Positions 16,011-22,428 of a stretch of 36,263 nt of DNA are shown piece after piece (position 1 is the stretch's first letter; every line of letters starts with the position of its first letter). The position numbers and the translations under genes were made by a program. Origin of the DNA: Parvibaculum sp. (lineage in GTDB: Bacteria; Pseudomonadota; Alphaproteobacteria; Parvibaculales; Parvibaculaceae); contig JAUXOE010000038.1 of the NCBI GenBank assembly GCA_030682415.1, positions 1-36,263 of the forward strand, written 5' to 3'. The notes under the pieces were generated by a model. That model had not been told where the DNA came from. It did not search any database and saw nothing but the letters and a program-made list of their open reading frames with translations.

Positions 16011-16835
16011 TTAGTCCGCCAACTGAGCAATGTCTTCAAGAGACCATACACGATCCGAAACACCCGCTTCCATGGCCGGGGTAACGCGAAGCGTCTTATG
16101 GATTTTCGCGAAATTGTAGAACATGAAGTGCAGGGCCACGGCGTGGGCGTGGTTTTCGATCTTCTTTGAGAAGCCGTTGGTCAGGCGCGTGAACCGGCGC
16201 ATGTGCATCCGCATGGTGAGGTTCTGCCGCTCAACATAGGACGTGGAGACGTGCTGGCGGTCGGGATTGCCCGTGACGCGCTCTTTCTTCGCGCCCTTGC
16301 AGATAGCCGGGCTGTAGCGGCGCTGGCCTTCCGGGGCGGTGCCGTAAATCTTGATGAGGGTGGCGAAGTCCACATCGTCGCCAAAGGCATCCTCGACCGC
16401 GCCAAGGTACGGGCCGTGCCCGTCGCTCGTAAGTTGGACACGGTTCGCGAGCCGGGACGCCACGTCCTGCATGAACTCGTGAGCATATTCCGCGTCACGC
16501 CCGCCAATGAGATAGGAGACGATCAGCTTGCTATCGGCGTCGATTGCGGTCCACGTCCACGTGTCGCCAGCGCCTTCCGGCGCGGCCTTCGCGGCCGGGA
16601 CGTTCTTTGCCTTCGCGTAGGTGAAGCTCCAAATCTCGTCCACCTGCACCCGCTGAGACTTCACGTTGCGCACGTGCTCGTCGTGATAGGCAGCGCAAGC
16701 CGTGCCGACATCAATCAACAATTTTGTCACCGTGTTGATGCTCACGTCCGCCAGCCGAGACGTGGCCCGGAGGCTCATGCCTTCGCAGAGCATTCCGAGG
16801 ATTTGAGCGCGCTTCTGTGTGGACAGCTTGTTCAT
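16011..16835 (-). CDS. IS1-family transposase
   Basis: A 274-residue DDE transposase encoded in one frame, unlike the InsA-InsB frameshift pair of E. coli IS1. The N-terminal helix-turn-helix includes LRATSRLADVSINTVTKLL. Candidate catalytic residues are D66 in VQVDEIWSF, D138 in LTSDGHGPYL and E202 in SYVERQNLTMRM. The C-terminal segment HAVALHFMFYNFAKIHKTLRVTPAM is typical of this transposase group. The ATG at 16835 is preferred over an in-frame TTG at 16844. No clear ribosome site precedes it, and the predicted promoter places the transcript start almost at the ATG. The frame is intact, so the element may be active. Confidence 0.92.
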   Translation of the reverse strand: MNKLSTQKRAQILGMLCEGMSLRATSRLADVSINTVTKLLIDVGTACAAYHDEHVRNVKSQRVQVDEIWSFTYAKAKNVPAAKAAPEGAGDTWTWTAIDADSKLIVSYLIGGRDAEYAHEFMQDVASRLANRVQLTSDGHGPYLGAVEDAFGDDVDFATLIKIYGTAPEGQRRYSPAICKGAKKERVTGNPDRQHVSTSYVERQNLTMRMHMRRFTRLTNGFSKKIENHAHAVALHFMFYNFAKIHKTLRVTPAMEAGVSDRVWSLEDIAQLAD

Positions 16836-16842
16836 GTCAATC

Positions 16843-16871
16843 AATGTAGGGAGTCAAGCATGAGCGGTCAA
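16843..16871 (-). promoter_or_regulatory. Predicted transposase promoter
   Basis: On the minus strand TTGACC (16871-16866), a 17-base spacer and TACATT (16848-16843) form a good sigma-70-type promoter. The expected transcript start is within a few bases of the transposase ATG, implying a leaderless or nearly leaderless message and low expression, which would suit a transposase. Confidence 0.5.
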
Positions 16872-16936
16872 GCATAAAGTTCAATTATGTGGGCATAGCT
16901 CCGCTAACCCATTGGCGGGACTCGCAAAATGGCAAA

Positions 16937-16965
16937 TTGACTTTTAAATCAATCGGTTATATAAG
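16937..16965 (+). promoter_or_regulatory. Predicted plus-strand promoter antisense to the tRNA-like gene
   Basis: TTGACT (16937-16942), exactly 17 bases, then TATAAG (16960-16965) match the sigma-70 consensus well. It would drive rightward transcription across the tRNA-like gene in antisense, towards the terminator-like hairpin at 17149-17189. The surroundings are AT-rich, so a chance match is possible. Confidence 0.4.
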
Positions 16966-16977
16966 AAAGGGGTTCGG

Positions 16978-17051
16978 CCCCCACGGCAGGATTCGGACCT
17001 GCAACCTCCAAGTTGGGACTTCGGCGCTCTATCCAGTTGAGCTACGTGGGG
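16978..17051 (-). tRNA. tRNA-like gene carried by the transposon, anticodon CCC
   Basis: A 74-nt cloverleaf can be drawn on the minus strand. It has a 7-bp acceptor stem CCCCACG/CGTGGGG, a D-arm GCTC-AACTGGATA-GAGC, an anticodon loop GTCCCAA giving anticodon CCC (codon GGG), and a T-arm GCAGG-TCCGAAT-CCTGC. Discriminator base 73 is G. CCA is not encoded (the bases are CCG). Oddities are an A-C mismatch at 31:39, a G-U pair at 29:41, and C instead of U at position 55 of the T-loop. Reading by anticodon suggests Gly, but C1:G72, A20 and G73 do not look like a glycine tRNA and resemble arginine identity elements. It may be functional, degenerate or specialised. Confidence 0.65.
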
Positions 17052-17067
17052 TAACCGAATGGGAATG

Positions 17068-17085
17068 GCCCGGCCAAAGCCGGGC
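17068..17085 (-). repeat. Stem-loop between the mini-ORF and the tRNA-like gene
   Basis: GCCCGGC (17068-17074) pairs with GCCGGGC (17079-17085) across a 4-base loop. On the minus strand it starts right after the mini-ORF stop codon. There is no T-run, so it is not a standard intrinsic terminator. It may be a processing or attenuation structure. Confidence 0.5.
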
Positions 17086-17118
17086 TTAGTCCCTCCTAAC
17101 GGATGGCGGCCAGCACAT
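17086..17118 (-). CDS. Candidate 10-codon mini-ORF with strong ribosome site
   Basis: A short frame on the minus strand encodes MCWPPSVRRD and ends with TAA. It is preceded by AAGGAG (17131-17126) at a spacing of seven bases, one of the best ribosome sites inside the transposon. Its penultimate codons include tandem AGG AGG, which are rare Arg codons in many bacteria. A stem-loop begins immediately after the stop. It lies 18 bases downstream of the 180-residue gene and upstream of the tRNA-like gene. It could be a leader or regulatory minigene, or a chance arrangement. Confidence 0.35.
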   Translation of the reverse strand: MCWPPSVRRD

Positions 17119-17136
17119 CGCTTGTCTCCTTTCCAG

Positions 17137-17679
17137 CTAGAGCAATGACCCCGGGTCTTCTGGTTGCGAGCCAGACCCGGGGTTTTCTTTGTTGCGTTGA
17201 TCCTCAGGGACAAAGAACCAAAGGTCTTTGCCTTCGCGGCGCACTAGACCGTCTCGTGAAAGCCGGTAGAGCGACATCCCTGCTGTTTTTTCGTGAAATT
17301 TGGAGCGCGTCTCGGCTTCGATCTTGCTGCGTATCTCGGCAGCTTTCATGGGAGCCGGATAAGCCTCGGCTAGTAGCTCAAGGGCTCGATTCTTGAATGG
17401 CGGCGGCTTAGCGACAGCTTCTCGCACATTGGGGCCGTGATGATGGACCACAAGAAAATCGGAAGCGGCAAGCGTCAGCCCGCGCTCTTCATTTAGCCAT
17501 GTAACAGGCAGGCCGAGCGCCCGCGCAGAGACGGTTAGATCGGAAAGCTTGTCGTCGATGCGACGAATCTCTTGCTGGTGCTCAGCCACGCGCTGTTTTC
17601 GGAGGATCAGAAGAGAATGGCGCTCCTCCGTAACCTCCTCAGCAGCCTTGATTTTCCAGCTTTCTTGATCGTCTGACAT
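17137..17679 (-). CDS. Transposon passenger protein with coiled coil and predicted winged helix
   Basis: A predicted 180-residue protein starting MSDDQESWKIKAAEE. This start is preferred over an upstream in-frame ATG (17736) because it follows the predicted promoter and has GGCGGGA upstream. Residues about 5-55 are strongly charged and heptad-like, suggesting a coiled coil. Residues about 105-165 (NRALELLAEAYPAPMKAAEIRSKI, then GMSLYRLSRDGLVRREGKDLWFF) look like a winged helix-turn-helix with its wing. The tail is low in complexity (NKENPGSGSQPEDPGS) and overlaps a large inverted repeat. No family was recognised. A DNA-binding regulator or accessory of the transposon is a reasonable inference. 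Confidence 0.7.
   Translation of the reverse strand: MSDDQESWKIKAAEEVTEERHSLLILRKQRVAEHQQEIRRIDDKLSDLTVSARALGLPVTWLNEERGLTLAASDFLVVHHHGPNVREAVAKPPPFKNRALELLAEAYPAPMKAAEIRSKIEAETRSKFHEKTAGMSLYRLSRDGLVRREGKDLWFFVPEDQRNKENPGSGSQPEDPGSLL
17149..17189 (+). terminator. Intrinsic-terminator-like hairpin on the plus strand
   Basis: CCCCGGGTCT (17149-17158) pairs perfectly with AGACCCGGGG (17173-17182) and is followed by TTTTCTTT on the plus strand. No plus-strand protein gene ends here. It could end a short transcript from the promoter at 16937-16965. On the minus strand the same bases encode the C-terminus of the 180-residue protein, with no T-run after them. Confidence 0.5.
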
Positions 17680-17707
17680 AGCAATCCCGCCGCGCCTCTG
17701 TGCCAAG

Positions 17708-17754
17708 AACATACACAGGAACGAGTAGGGGTGCAAGAAATCAGTAGGGATTTC
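17708..17754 (-). promoter_or_regulatory. Predicted promoter and inverted repeat for the 180-residue gene
   Basis: On the minus strand TTGCAC (17736-17731), a 17-base spacer and TATGTT (17713-17708) resemble a sigma-70 promoter, about 30 bases from the start codon at 17679. Just upstream, GAAATC (17737-17742) and GATTTC (17749-17754) form an inverted repeat that could be an operator, possibly for the winged-helix protein itself. Confidence 0.45.
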
Positions 17755-18000
17755 CTATTTTGATTCCCATCGAGCCTTGGCGGCCTTGCTGGCGATCTCC
17801 GATTTCTTCTCTGCTGACAGCTTTTCGGCCCGCGCCTTCCCGCCCTTCAAGCCCCCTTTCCGGCCCAAGGCGACCGCCGCAGGGTCTTTCCCCTCGTCCG
17901 GGTCTTTCTCCACGGCTTCGCCAGTCGCAATATCTGCGATCAGCTTGGCGAGCTGGTTTGTGTCCCTAGGGCGCTTCGGTTTTTTGGCGGAGTCTGTCAT
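17755..18000 (-). CDS. Small basic GRKGG-type protein, transposon passenger
   Basis: An 81-residue Lys/Ala-rich protein. The N-terminal 35 residues contain LAKLIADIATGE and an acidic EKDPDEGKDP stretch. The C-terminal half is GRKGGLKGGKARAEKLSAEKK followed by SEIASKAAKARW, a repeat-like basic module. Small proteins with this GRKGGxKGG...AxKAAxARW pattern are widespread in bacteria and are often annotated as hypothetical or KGG/histone-like. A nucleic-acid-binding role is plausible but not shown. It is the first minus-strand gene inside the right end of the transposon, upstream of the 180-residue gene. No strong ribosome site is visible. Confidence 0.7.
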   Translation of the reverse strand: MTDSAKKPKRPRDTNQLAKLIADIATGEAVEKDPDEGKDPAAVALGRKGGLKGGKARAEKLSAEKKSEIASKAAKARWESK

Positions 18001-18059
18001 GCGTCTAATATCGCATGGGAGGCCGGAAGGCCCAAGGGCCGCTCAAAAATTCTCAGCGG

Positions 18060-18076
18060 CAAACTGAGACACTACC
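18060..18076 (-). repeat. Right terminal inverted repeat of the transposon
   Basis: CAAACTGAGACACTACC, the exact reverse complement of 15051-15067. Confidence 0.88.
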
Positions 18077-18084
18077 CACCCCAC
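18077..18084 (+). repeat. Right 8-bp target-site duplication
   Basis: CACCCCAC, identical to 15043-15050. Removing the element and one copy rebuilds a continuous intergenic region between the SDR and TetR genes. Confidence 0.85.
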
Positions 18085-18091
18085 CCTCCGC

Positions 18092-18120
18092 TTGCAGAAA
18101 AATGTACTGTGGTCTAATTT
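18092..18120 (+). promoter_or_regulatory. Predicted promoter of the TetR-monooxygenase operon
   Basis: TTGCAG (18092-18097), 17 bases, TAATTT (18115-18120) form a sigma-70-type promoter about 30 bases before the TetR start. The transposon's target duplication ends only seven bases upstream of the -35 box, so upstream activator or operator sites would have been separated from it. Confidence 0.5.
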
Positions 18121-18153
18121 CTGTTGAGCGGTACATAGTAGAGAACCTGGAGG

Positions 18154-18789
18154 ATGAAGCCGTTGAAATCCGCCGAGATCGAAACGGACGCCCCGCCCCG
18201 CCGCCCCGGCAAGAAGGAGCGCACCCGGCAGGAAATCTACCGTACGGCGATGCGCCTGTTCGGTGAGCAAGGCTATGACGGCGTCACCATTGAGGACATT
18301 TGCGCCGGCGCCGGCATCGCCAAGGCGACGTTCTTTCTGCATTTTGCCAGCAAGGCGGCGCTGATCCACGCCTTCAACGACGAAATCACCGCATCGCTGG
18401 CCGAGAAGCTGGCGACGCGGGACGGTACGGCCGAGGAACAGCTCAACTTCCTCTCATCCGTTTTCGAGGAAGCCTGGCAGAACAATGCGGCCGTCATGCG
18501 CAAGATGCTGAACGAGTATCTCGGCCAGCCGGCGGCCCATCTCGTAACCTCGCAGCTCAACGAAAGCGTCATTGACCTCGTTGCAGCGGTTCTGCGGCGT
18601 GGACAGGAACGCGGCGAATTCCGCCGGAACTTCACGCCGGAAGTGGGTGCTGCGGCCATCGTTGCGACATGGAGCGCCCTGACCGCCTGGTGGAGCGCCC
18701 ACCCCGAAGCCGACACGTCGGCATTTAATCGCGAATTTCTCGACATCGCGCTGAACGGCTTCAAGGCCAAGACGCCCGCAAGAACATAG
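18154..18789 (+). CDS. TetR/AcrR-family transcriptional regulator
   Basis: A 211-residue TetR-type repressor. The DNA-binding helix-turn-helix lies at about 25-70 (IYRTAMRLFGEQGYDGVTIEDICAGAGIAKATFFLHFASKAAL), preceded by a basic Arg/Lys/Pro arm. The C-terminal ligand-binding domain is helical. The GGAGG at 18149-18153 touches the ATG at 18154, so an in-frame TTG at 18166, nine bases from GGAGG, could be the real start. It precedes the flavin monooxygenase gene by 40 bases and probably regulates that gene and itself. The nearby transposon insertion may alter its control. Confidence 0.92.
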   Translation: MKPLKSAEIETDAPPRRPGKKERTRQEIYRTAMRLFGEQGYDGVTIEDICAGAGIAKATFFLHFASKAALIHAFNDEITASLAEKLATRDGTAEEQLNFLSSVFEEAWQNNAAVMRKMLNEYLGQPAAHLVTSQLNESVIDLVAAVLRRGQERGEFRRNFTPEVGAAAIVATWSALTAWWSAHPEADTSAFNREFLDIALNGFKAKTPART

Positions 18790-18829
18790 AATTCGACAAC
18801 AGGGAAACACTCAGAAAAGGACCCCCGAC

Positions 18830-20047
18830 ATGGCCGGCACAAAAATGCGCTTCGGCGCCTTCATTGCCCCCTTCCACCCGCTCGATGAGAACCCGACGCT
18901 GGCGCTCGAGCGCGACATTGAGCTTGTCCAGTGGATGGACAAGCTCGGTTACGACGAAGCCTGGGTCGGCGAACATCATTCGGCCGGCTACGAGCTGATC
19001 GCAAGCCCCGAACTCTTCATCGCCACCTTGGCCGAGCGCACCAAACACATTCGTCTCGGCACGGGTGTCTCGTCGCTTCCCTATCACCACCCGCGGATGC
19101 TCGCCGATCGCATCAACCAGCTCGACCACATCACGCGCGGCCGCGTGATGTTCGGCGTCGGGCCGGGCGCGCTGCCCTCGGACGCCTTCATGATGGGCAT
19201 CGAGGTAGCCAAACAACGCGACATGATGGATGAGGCGCTGAACGTTCTGGTTCCGCTTCTGCGCGGCGAAACGGTGACGGCAAAGACAAGCTGGTTCGAA
19301 CTCAACAATGCGCGCCTGCAAATGACGCCCTATTCGCGCCCCGGCGTCGAGATCGCGGTCGCAAGCCAGGTCTCGCCGACAGGCGCGACCGCGGCCGGCA
19401 GGCACGGCCTCGGGCTTCTGTCCATCGGCGCGACCTCGGCCGGCGGCTTCAACGCCCTTTCCACCAACTGGGCCATCTGCGAGGACGCGGCAAAAGACAA
19501 CGGCAAGACAATCGATCGCAACGCCTGGCGTCTCGTCGGCCCGGTTCATATCGCCGAAACACGTGAAAAGGCGCGCGAGAATGTCCGCTTCGGTCTCGAA
19601 AAATGGCTCTACTACTTCCGTGAAGTCGCGGCCCTGCCGCTGGCGCCGACCGATGGTTCCGATCCCGTCGACGCGCTGATCAATTCCGGCATGGCCGTCA
19701 TCGGCACACCCGACGACGCAATCGCGCAGATCGAGCGCCTCAAGCAACAGTCGGGCGGTTTTGGCTGCTTCATGCAACTCGCCCACAACTGGGCCGACTT
19801 CGACAACACGAAGAAGTCCTATGAAATGATGGCGCGCTACGTCTTCCCGAAATTCCAGGAGACGAACGTCAATCGCGAGGCTTCGCTCGAATGGGCGCGC
19901 ACCAACCGCGAGACCTTCATGGGACAGGCCATGATGGCGGTCGGCTCTCGCGTCGCCCAGCACATCGAGAAAAAGGGCACCGAGAACATCCGCCCCGAAA
20001 TCCTCGATGCCATGGGCCTCGGCAAGAAGACCGACGCCGCGCAGTAA
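18830..20047 (+). CDS. LLM-class flavin-dependent monooxygenase, LimB-like
   Basis: A 405-residue bacterial-luciferase-like monooxygenase. The N-terminus (MRFGAFIAPFHPLDENPTLALERDIEL), the WVGEHHSAGYE motif near 45, GTGVSSLPYHHPRMLADRINQLDHITRGR near 75-105 and GVGPGALPSDAFMMG are typical of the group containing limonene 1,2-monooxygenase (LimB) and related two-component flavin monooxygenases. These use FMNH2 supplied by a separate reductase. No flavin reductase gene is visible in the window. The ribosome site is AAAAGGA. It is the second gene of the TetR operon and is closed by a strong terminator. The true substrate (terpene, alkane or other) is unknown. Confidence 0.88.
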   Translation: MAGTKMRFGAFIAPFHPLDENPTLALERDIELVQWMDKLGYDEAWVGEHHSAGYELIASPELFIATLAERTKHIRLGTGVSSLPYHHPRMLADRINQLDHITRGRVMFGVGPGALPSDAFMMGIEVAKQRDMMDEALNVLVPLLRGETVTAKTSWFELNNARLQMTPYSRPGVEIAVASQVSPTGATAAGRHGLGLLSIGATSAGGFNALSTNWAICEDAAKDNGKTIDRNAWRLVGPVHIAETREKARENVRFGLEKWLYYFREVAALPLAPTDGSDPVDALINSGMAVIGTPDDAIAQIERLKQQSGGFGCFMQLAHNWADFDNTKKSYEMMARYVFPKFQETNVNREASLEWARTNRETFMGQAMMAVGSRVAQHIEKKGTENIRPEILDAMGLGKKTDAAQ

Positions 20048-20064
20048 GCGGCGCACGCAATAGC

Positions 20065-20093
20065 AAAGGGCGGCTCGCAGGAGCCGCCCTTTT
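20065..20093. terminator. Strong bidirectional intrinsic terminator
   Basis: AAAGGGCGGCTC (20065-20076), loop GCAG, GAGCCGCCCTTT (20081-20092), then further T. The 12-bp perfect stem, with A on one side and T on the other, can end the LimB-like operon rightward and the convergent acyl-CoA ligase transcript leftward. Confidence 0.88.
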
Positions 20094-20119
20094 TGTTTCG
20101 CAGTTTGTTTGGGATCGCC

Positions 20120-21922
20120 TCAGAGCCGGAAATCGCCGGCGCAAATCCGCCCGTAAAGTCCCTGATCCAGCGGCACATACTTCTTCTGCACCGGGCAGTT
20201 GAAATAAACCGGGTCGGGCACGACAGAGGGATCGAACCCCTCCTTCACCAGTTCGACCTTGCGGTGCTTGAACGTGCCGGTGATCTCGATTTCCGGCTGC
20301 AGCCGCACAAACACCGGCACGGCATAGTCCGGCAGTTCCTTCTGCATCTGGTTGCGGAAATGGTCGAGATCAAGCGCGCCGTTCGCGGCAACGATCGAGG
20401 CCATGCCGGCGCGTCCGTCGGCGCCCGGAACATGGACACCGTAGACATTGGCCTCCTTGACGCCTGGAAAGACCGAAATCGCTTCGGCCACTTCCGACGT
20501 CGCCACGTTCTCGCCCTTCCAGCGAAACGTGTCGCCGATGCGGTCGACGAAATAGTAATAGCCTCGCTTGTCCTGACGCAGCAGATCGCCAGTGCGGAAC
20601 CACTCGTCGCCCTTTTCGAAGACATCGCGCAGGATCTTCTTCTCGGTCTCTTCCTTCTTGGCATAGCCGTCGAAACGGCCGGTCGGCTGATCGGGATCGT
20701 TGCTGATCCTGCCGAGCGCCTCGCCAGCCTCGCCGGCCTCGGCCCTGATGCAGAACCCGTCGGGGCCGCGCACCGGCTTTTCGTTTTCGATGTCGAACTT
20801 GACGATCTCGACATTGAACTTCTTCTTGGCCCAGCCCGGCACGCGGCCGATGGCGCCCTGCGTACCGTCGAAATTCATCAGCGCTACATTGCCTTCGGTC
20901 GCACCGTAGAATTCCAGAATGTGCGGAATCTTGAAGCGCTTCTGAAAGGCCGGCCAGATTTCGGGGCGCAATCCGTTACCCACCACCATGCGCAGCTTGT
21001 GCTTGGTTTCCTTCGGATGCTTTTCGGTGTTGAGCAGGTAGCGGCACAACTCGCCGATATACTGGAAAAGCGTCGCACCGTATTTATGCGTGTCATCCCA
21101 GAAATTCGTCGCCGAAAACTTCTGCCGGATGATGACGGAACCGCCGACGGTCAGCGTCGTCCCGACCGCGCAAACGCCACCGGCCGAGTGGTAGAGCGGC
21201 AGCACCACATACATGCGGTCGCTCTCCTTCGCATTCACGGCCGCCGCGAACGCGCCCATCATTGTCTGAAGACGCACATGGGGAATGCGCGCGGCCTTTG
21301 GATTGCCGGTCGTGCCACTGGTGTAGATGTAAAGCGCGTCGTCCTCGATTGTCAGGCCGGCGCGGAAGTCGCCCGGCAACGGATCGCCCGGCTGCTGCGC
21401 CAGCGCCGCATCGAGATCGTTGGCGCCCTGCACGCTCCCGCCGGTCGCCCAGACCGTCATCGGCCGTTCGAGCTGGTCGGCGGCCGTCGAATAATTCTCG
21501 GCGAGCTCCGCCCCGAGAACCAGATGGTTGGCGTTCGAGATGTTGAGGCAATGCGCGAGCGGGCCTTTGGTGAGGTTGGTATTGATCAGCGCCGCCGTCG
21601 CGCCCGCCTTGATGATGCCGAGCCAGGCCACGAGATATTCCGGCCGGTTCTCCATCATCAGCGCGATCACGTCGCCGCGCCCCATACCTTGATCCTTGAC
21701 CCAGCGCGCATAGCGATTGGCCGCCTCGTTATATTCGCGATAGGTGATCTTCCGGTCTTCGAAATAGATCGCGATATTGTTCGGCTTGGTACGCGCCAGT
21801 TCCTCGATCGTGTCGGCAAGTGTGTGTGTCGCGTTCTCGCGAATTGCGGTCGCCTTTTTCAGCGTGCGGATCGCCGCGCGCAGAAAGGTAATCTCGTTGC
21901 CGATCTGTTTGATCAGACCCAT
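20120..21922 (-). CDS. FATP/FadD6-like long-chain acyl-CoA synthetase
   Basis: A 600-residue AMP-forming acyl-CoA synthetase of the very-long-chain/fatty-acid-transport-protein group. Motifs include the ATP loop YIYTSGTTGNPKA near 200, VLPLYHSAGG, the adenylate motif EFYGATEGN, FRTGDLLRQDKRGYYYFVDRIGDTFRWKGENV near 435-465, and a C-terminal ITGTFKHRKVELVKEGFDP typical of FATP-like enzymes. Of two in-frame ATGs (21928 and 21922), the second is chosen because GGAGGG then lies at a normal distance. The N-terminus has a short hydrophobic/amphipathic stretch (ITFLRAAIRTL) but no clear membrane helix. It is convergent with the LimB-like gene across the terminator. Confidence 0.92.
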   Translation of the reverse strand: MGLIKQIGNEITFLRAAIRTLKKATAIRENATHTLADTIEELARTKPNNIAIYFEDRKITYREYNEAANRYARWVKDQGMGRGDVIALMMENRPEYLVAWLGIIKAGATAALINTNLTKGPLAHCLNISNANHLVLGAELAENYSTAADQLERPMTVWATGGSVQGANDLDAALAQQPGDPLPGDFRAGLTIEDDALYIYTSGTTGNPKAARIPHVRLQTMMGAFAAAVNAKESDRMYVVLPLYHSAGGVCAVGTTLTVGGSVIIRQKFSATNFWDDTHKYGATLFQYIGELCRYLLNTEKHPKETKHKLRMVVGNGLRPEIWPAFQKRFKIPHILEFYGATEGNVALMNFDGTQGAIGRVPGWAKKKFNVEIVKFDIENEKPVRGPDGFCIRAEAGEAGEALGRISNDPDQPTGRFDGYAKKEETEKKILRDVFEKGDEWFRTGDLLRQDKRGYYYFVDRIGDTFRWKGENVATSEVAEAISVFPGVKEANVYGVHVPGADGRAGMASIVAANGALDLDHFRNQMQKELPDYAVPVFVRLQPEIEITGTFKHRKVELVKEGFDPSVVPDPVYFNCPVQKKYVPLDQGLYGRICAGDFRL

Positions 21923-22128
21923 CCCCATATCCCTCCGATGCCGAAAAAAGCAGATTTCTTCTTGTTTTCTCTTTTATGCCCGTGACCCCGCGCAACCGTC
22001 AAGAAAAGCCGGGAGTTTACCGGTAAATTCGGCGTTAGCGTCGGCGGCACGTCAAAACGGGGTGACAGCGCGGCCCCGCGCGGCCATCATCCGGCCGCCT
22101 GTCAGCGCCTGTCGGAGCCGGATCGGGA

Positions 22129-22428
22129 ATGGAAGAAAGTCGCGAGGATACAGGCGAAATCCTGCTCGATGTGATCGGTCAGCAATGCCCGCTGCCGGTG
22201 CTGCGCGCCCGCAAGCGGCTGTTGCGCCTCGCCCCCGGCGCGCTTCTGCGCGTCTTCGCGAGCGACCCGGTGGCGAGGATCGACATGCCGCATTTCTGCA
22301 CCCAGGCCGGCCACGAACTCATTGAAATGCGCGACCGCGGTACCTGGATCGAATTCCTGATCCGCCGCGGCGACAATATCCATGAAGAAGATATGGACTT
22401 GGTGGCAAAGCCCGTGCGCGGCCTCTAG
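22129..22428 (+). CDS. TusA-family sulfurtransferase-like protein
   Basis: A 99-residue SirA/TusA-fold protein. The N-terminal signature CPLPVLRARKRL contains the conserved C20-P21-x-P23 used by TusA to carry a persulfide. The FASDPVARIDMPHFCTQAGHEL segment matches the rest of the fold, which has a second Cys. TusA proteins relay sulfur for tRNA thiolation or molybdenum cofactor. Which of these applies here is not visible. The stop TAG shares CTAG (22425-22428) with the stop of the convergent GNAT gene. Confidence 0.9.
   Translation: MEESREDTGEILLDVIGQQCPLPVLRARKRLLRLAPGALLRVFASDPVARIDMPHFCTQAGHELIEMRDRGTWIEFLIRRGDNIHEEDMDLVAKPVRGL

Larger units (their letters stand above)
15051..18076. mobile_element. 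IS1-family-like transposon with passenger genes
   Basis: A 3,026-bp element bounded by perfect 17-bp terminal inverted repeats and flanked by the 8-bp duplication CACCCCAC. It contains a DDE transposase gene (16011-16835), an unrecognised 285-residue gene, a tRNA-like gene, a 180-residue gene, a mini-ORF and an 81-residue basic protein gene. Base composition is visibly more AT-rich than the flanks, especially at 15,480-16,000 and 16,850-16,970. Only one transposase is present and there are no internal IS copies, so this is a single unit with cargo rather than a composite transposon. The exact duplication and repeats suggest recent, complete insertion. It sits between the divergent SDR and TetR genes. 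Confidence 0.88.

Noticed and set aside
16889-17089. A 66-codon plus-strand frame containing GRIRTCNLQV.
   Set aside because: Peptides of this kind arise from reading the complement of a tRNA gene and are a known annotation artefact. A protein here is unlikely, although a non-coding antisense RNA remains possible.
15051-18076. Interpretation of the mobile unit as a composite transposon or genomic island inserted at a tRNA.
   Set aside because: Only one transposase is present, there are no flanking IS copies, no integrase and no tRNA at the junction. The terminal repeats and 8-bp duplication explain the unit as a single transposon.
20093-21985. A 630-codon plus-strand frame opposite the FATP-like ligase.
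   Set aside because: No recognisable domain, composition typical of antisense frames, and the minus-strand gene is unambiguous.
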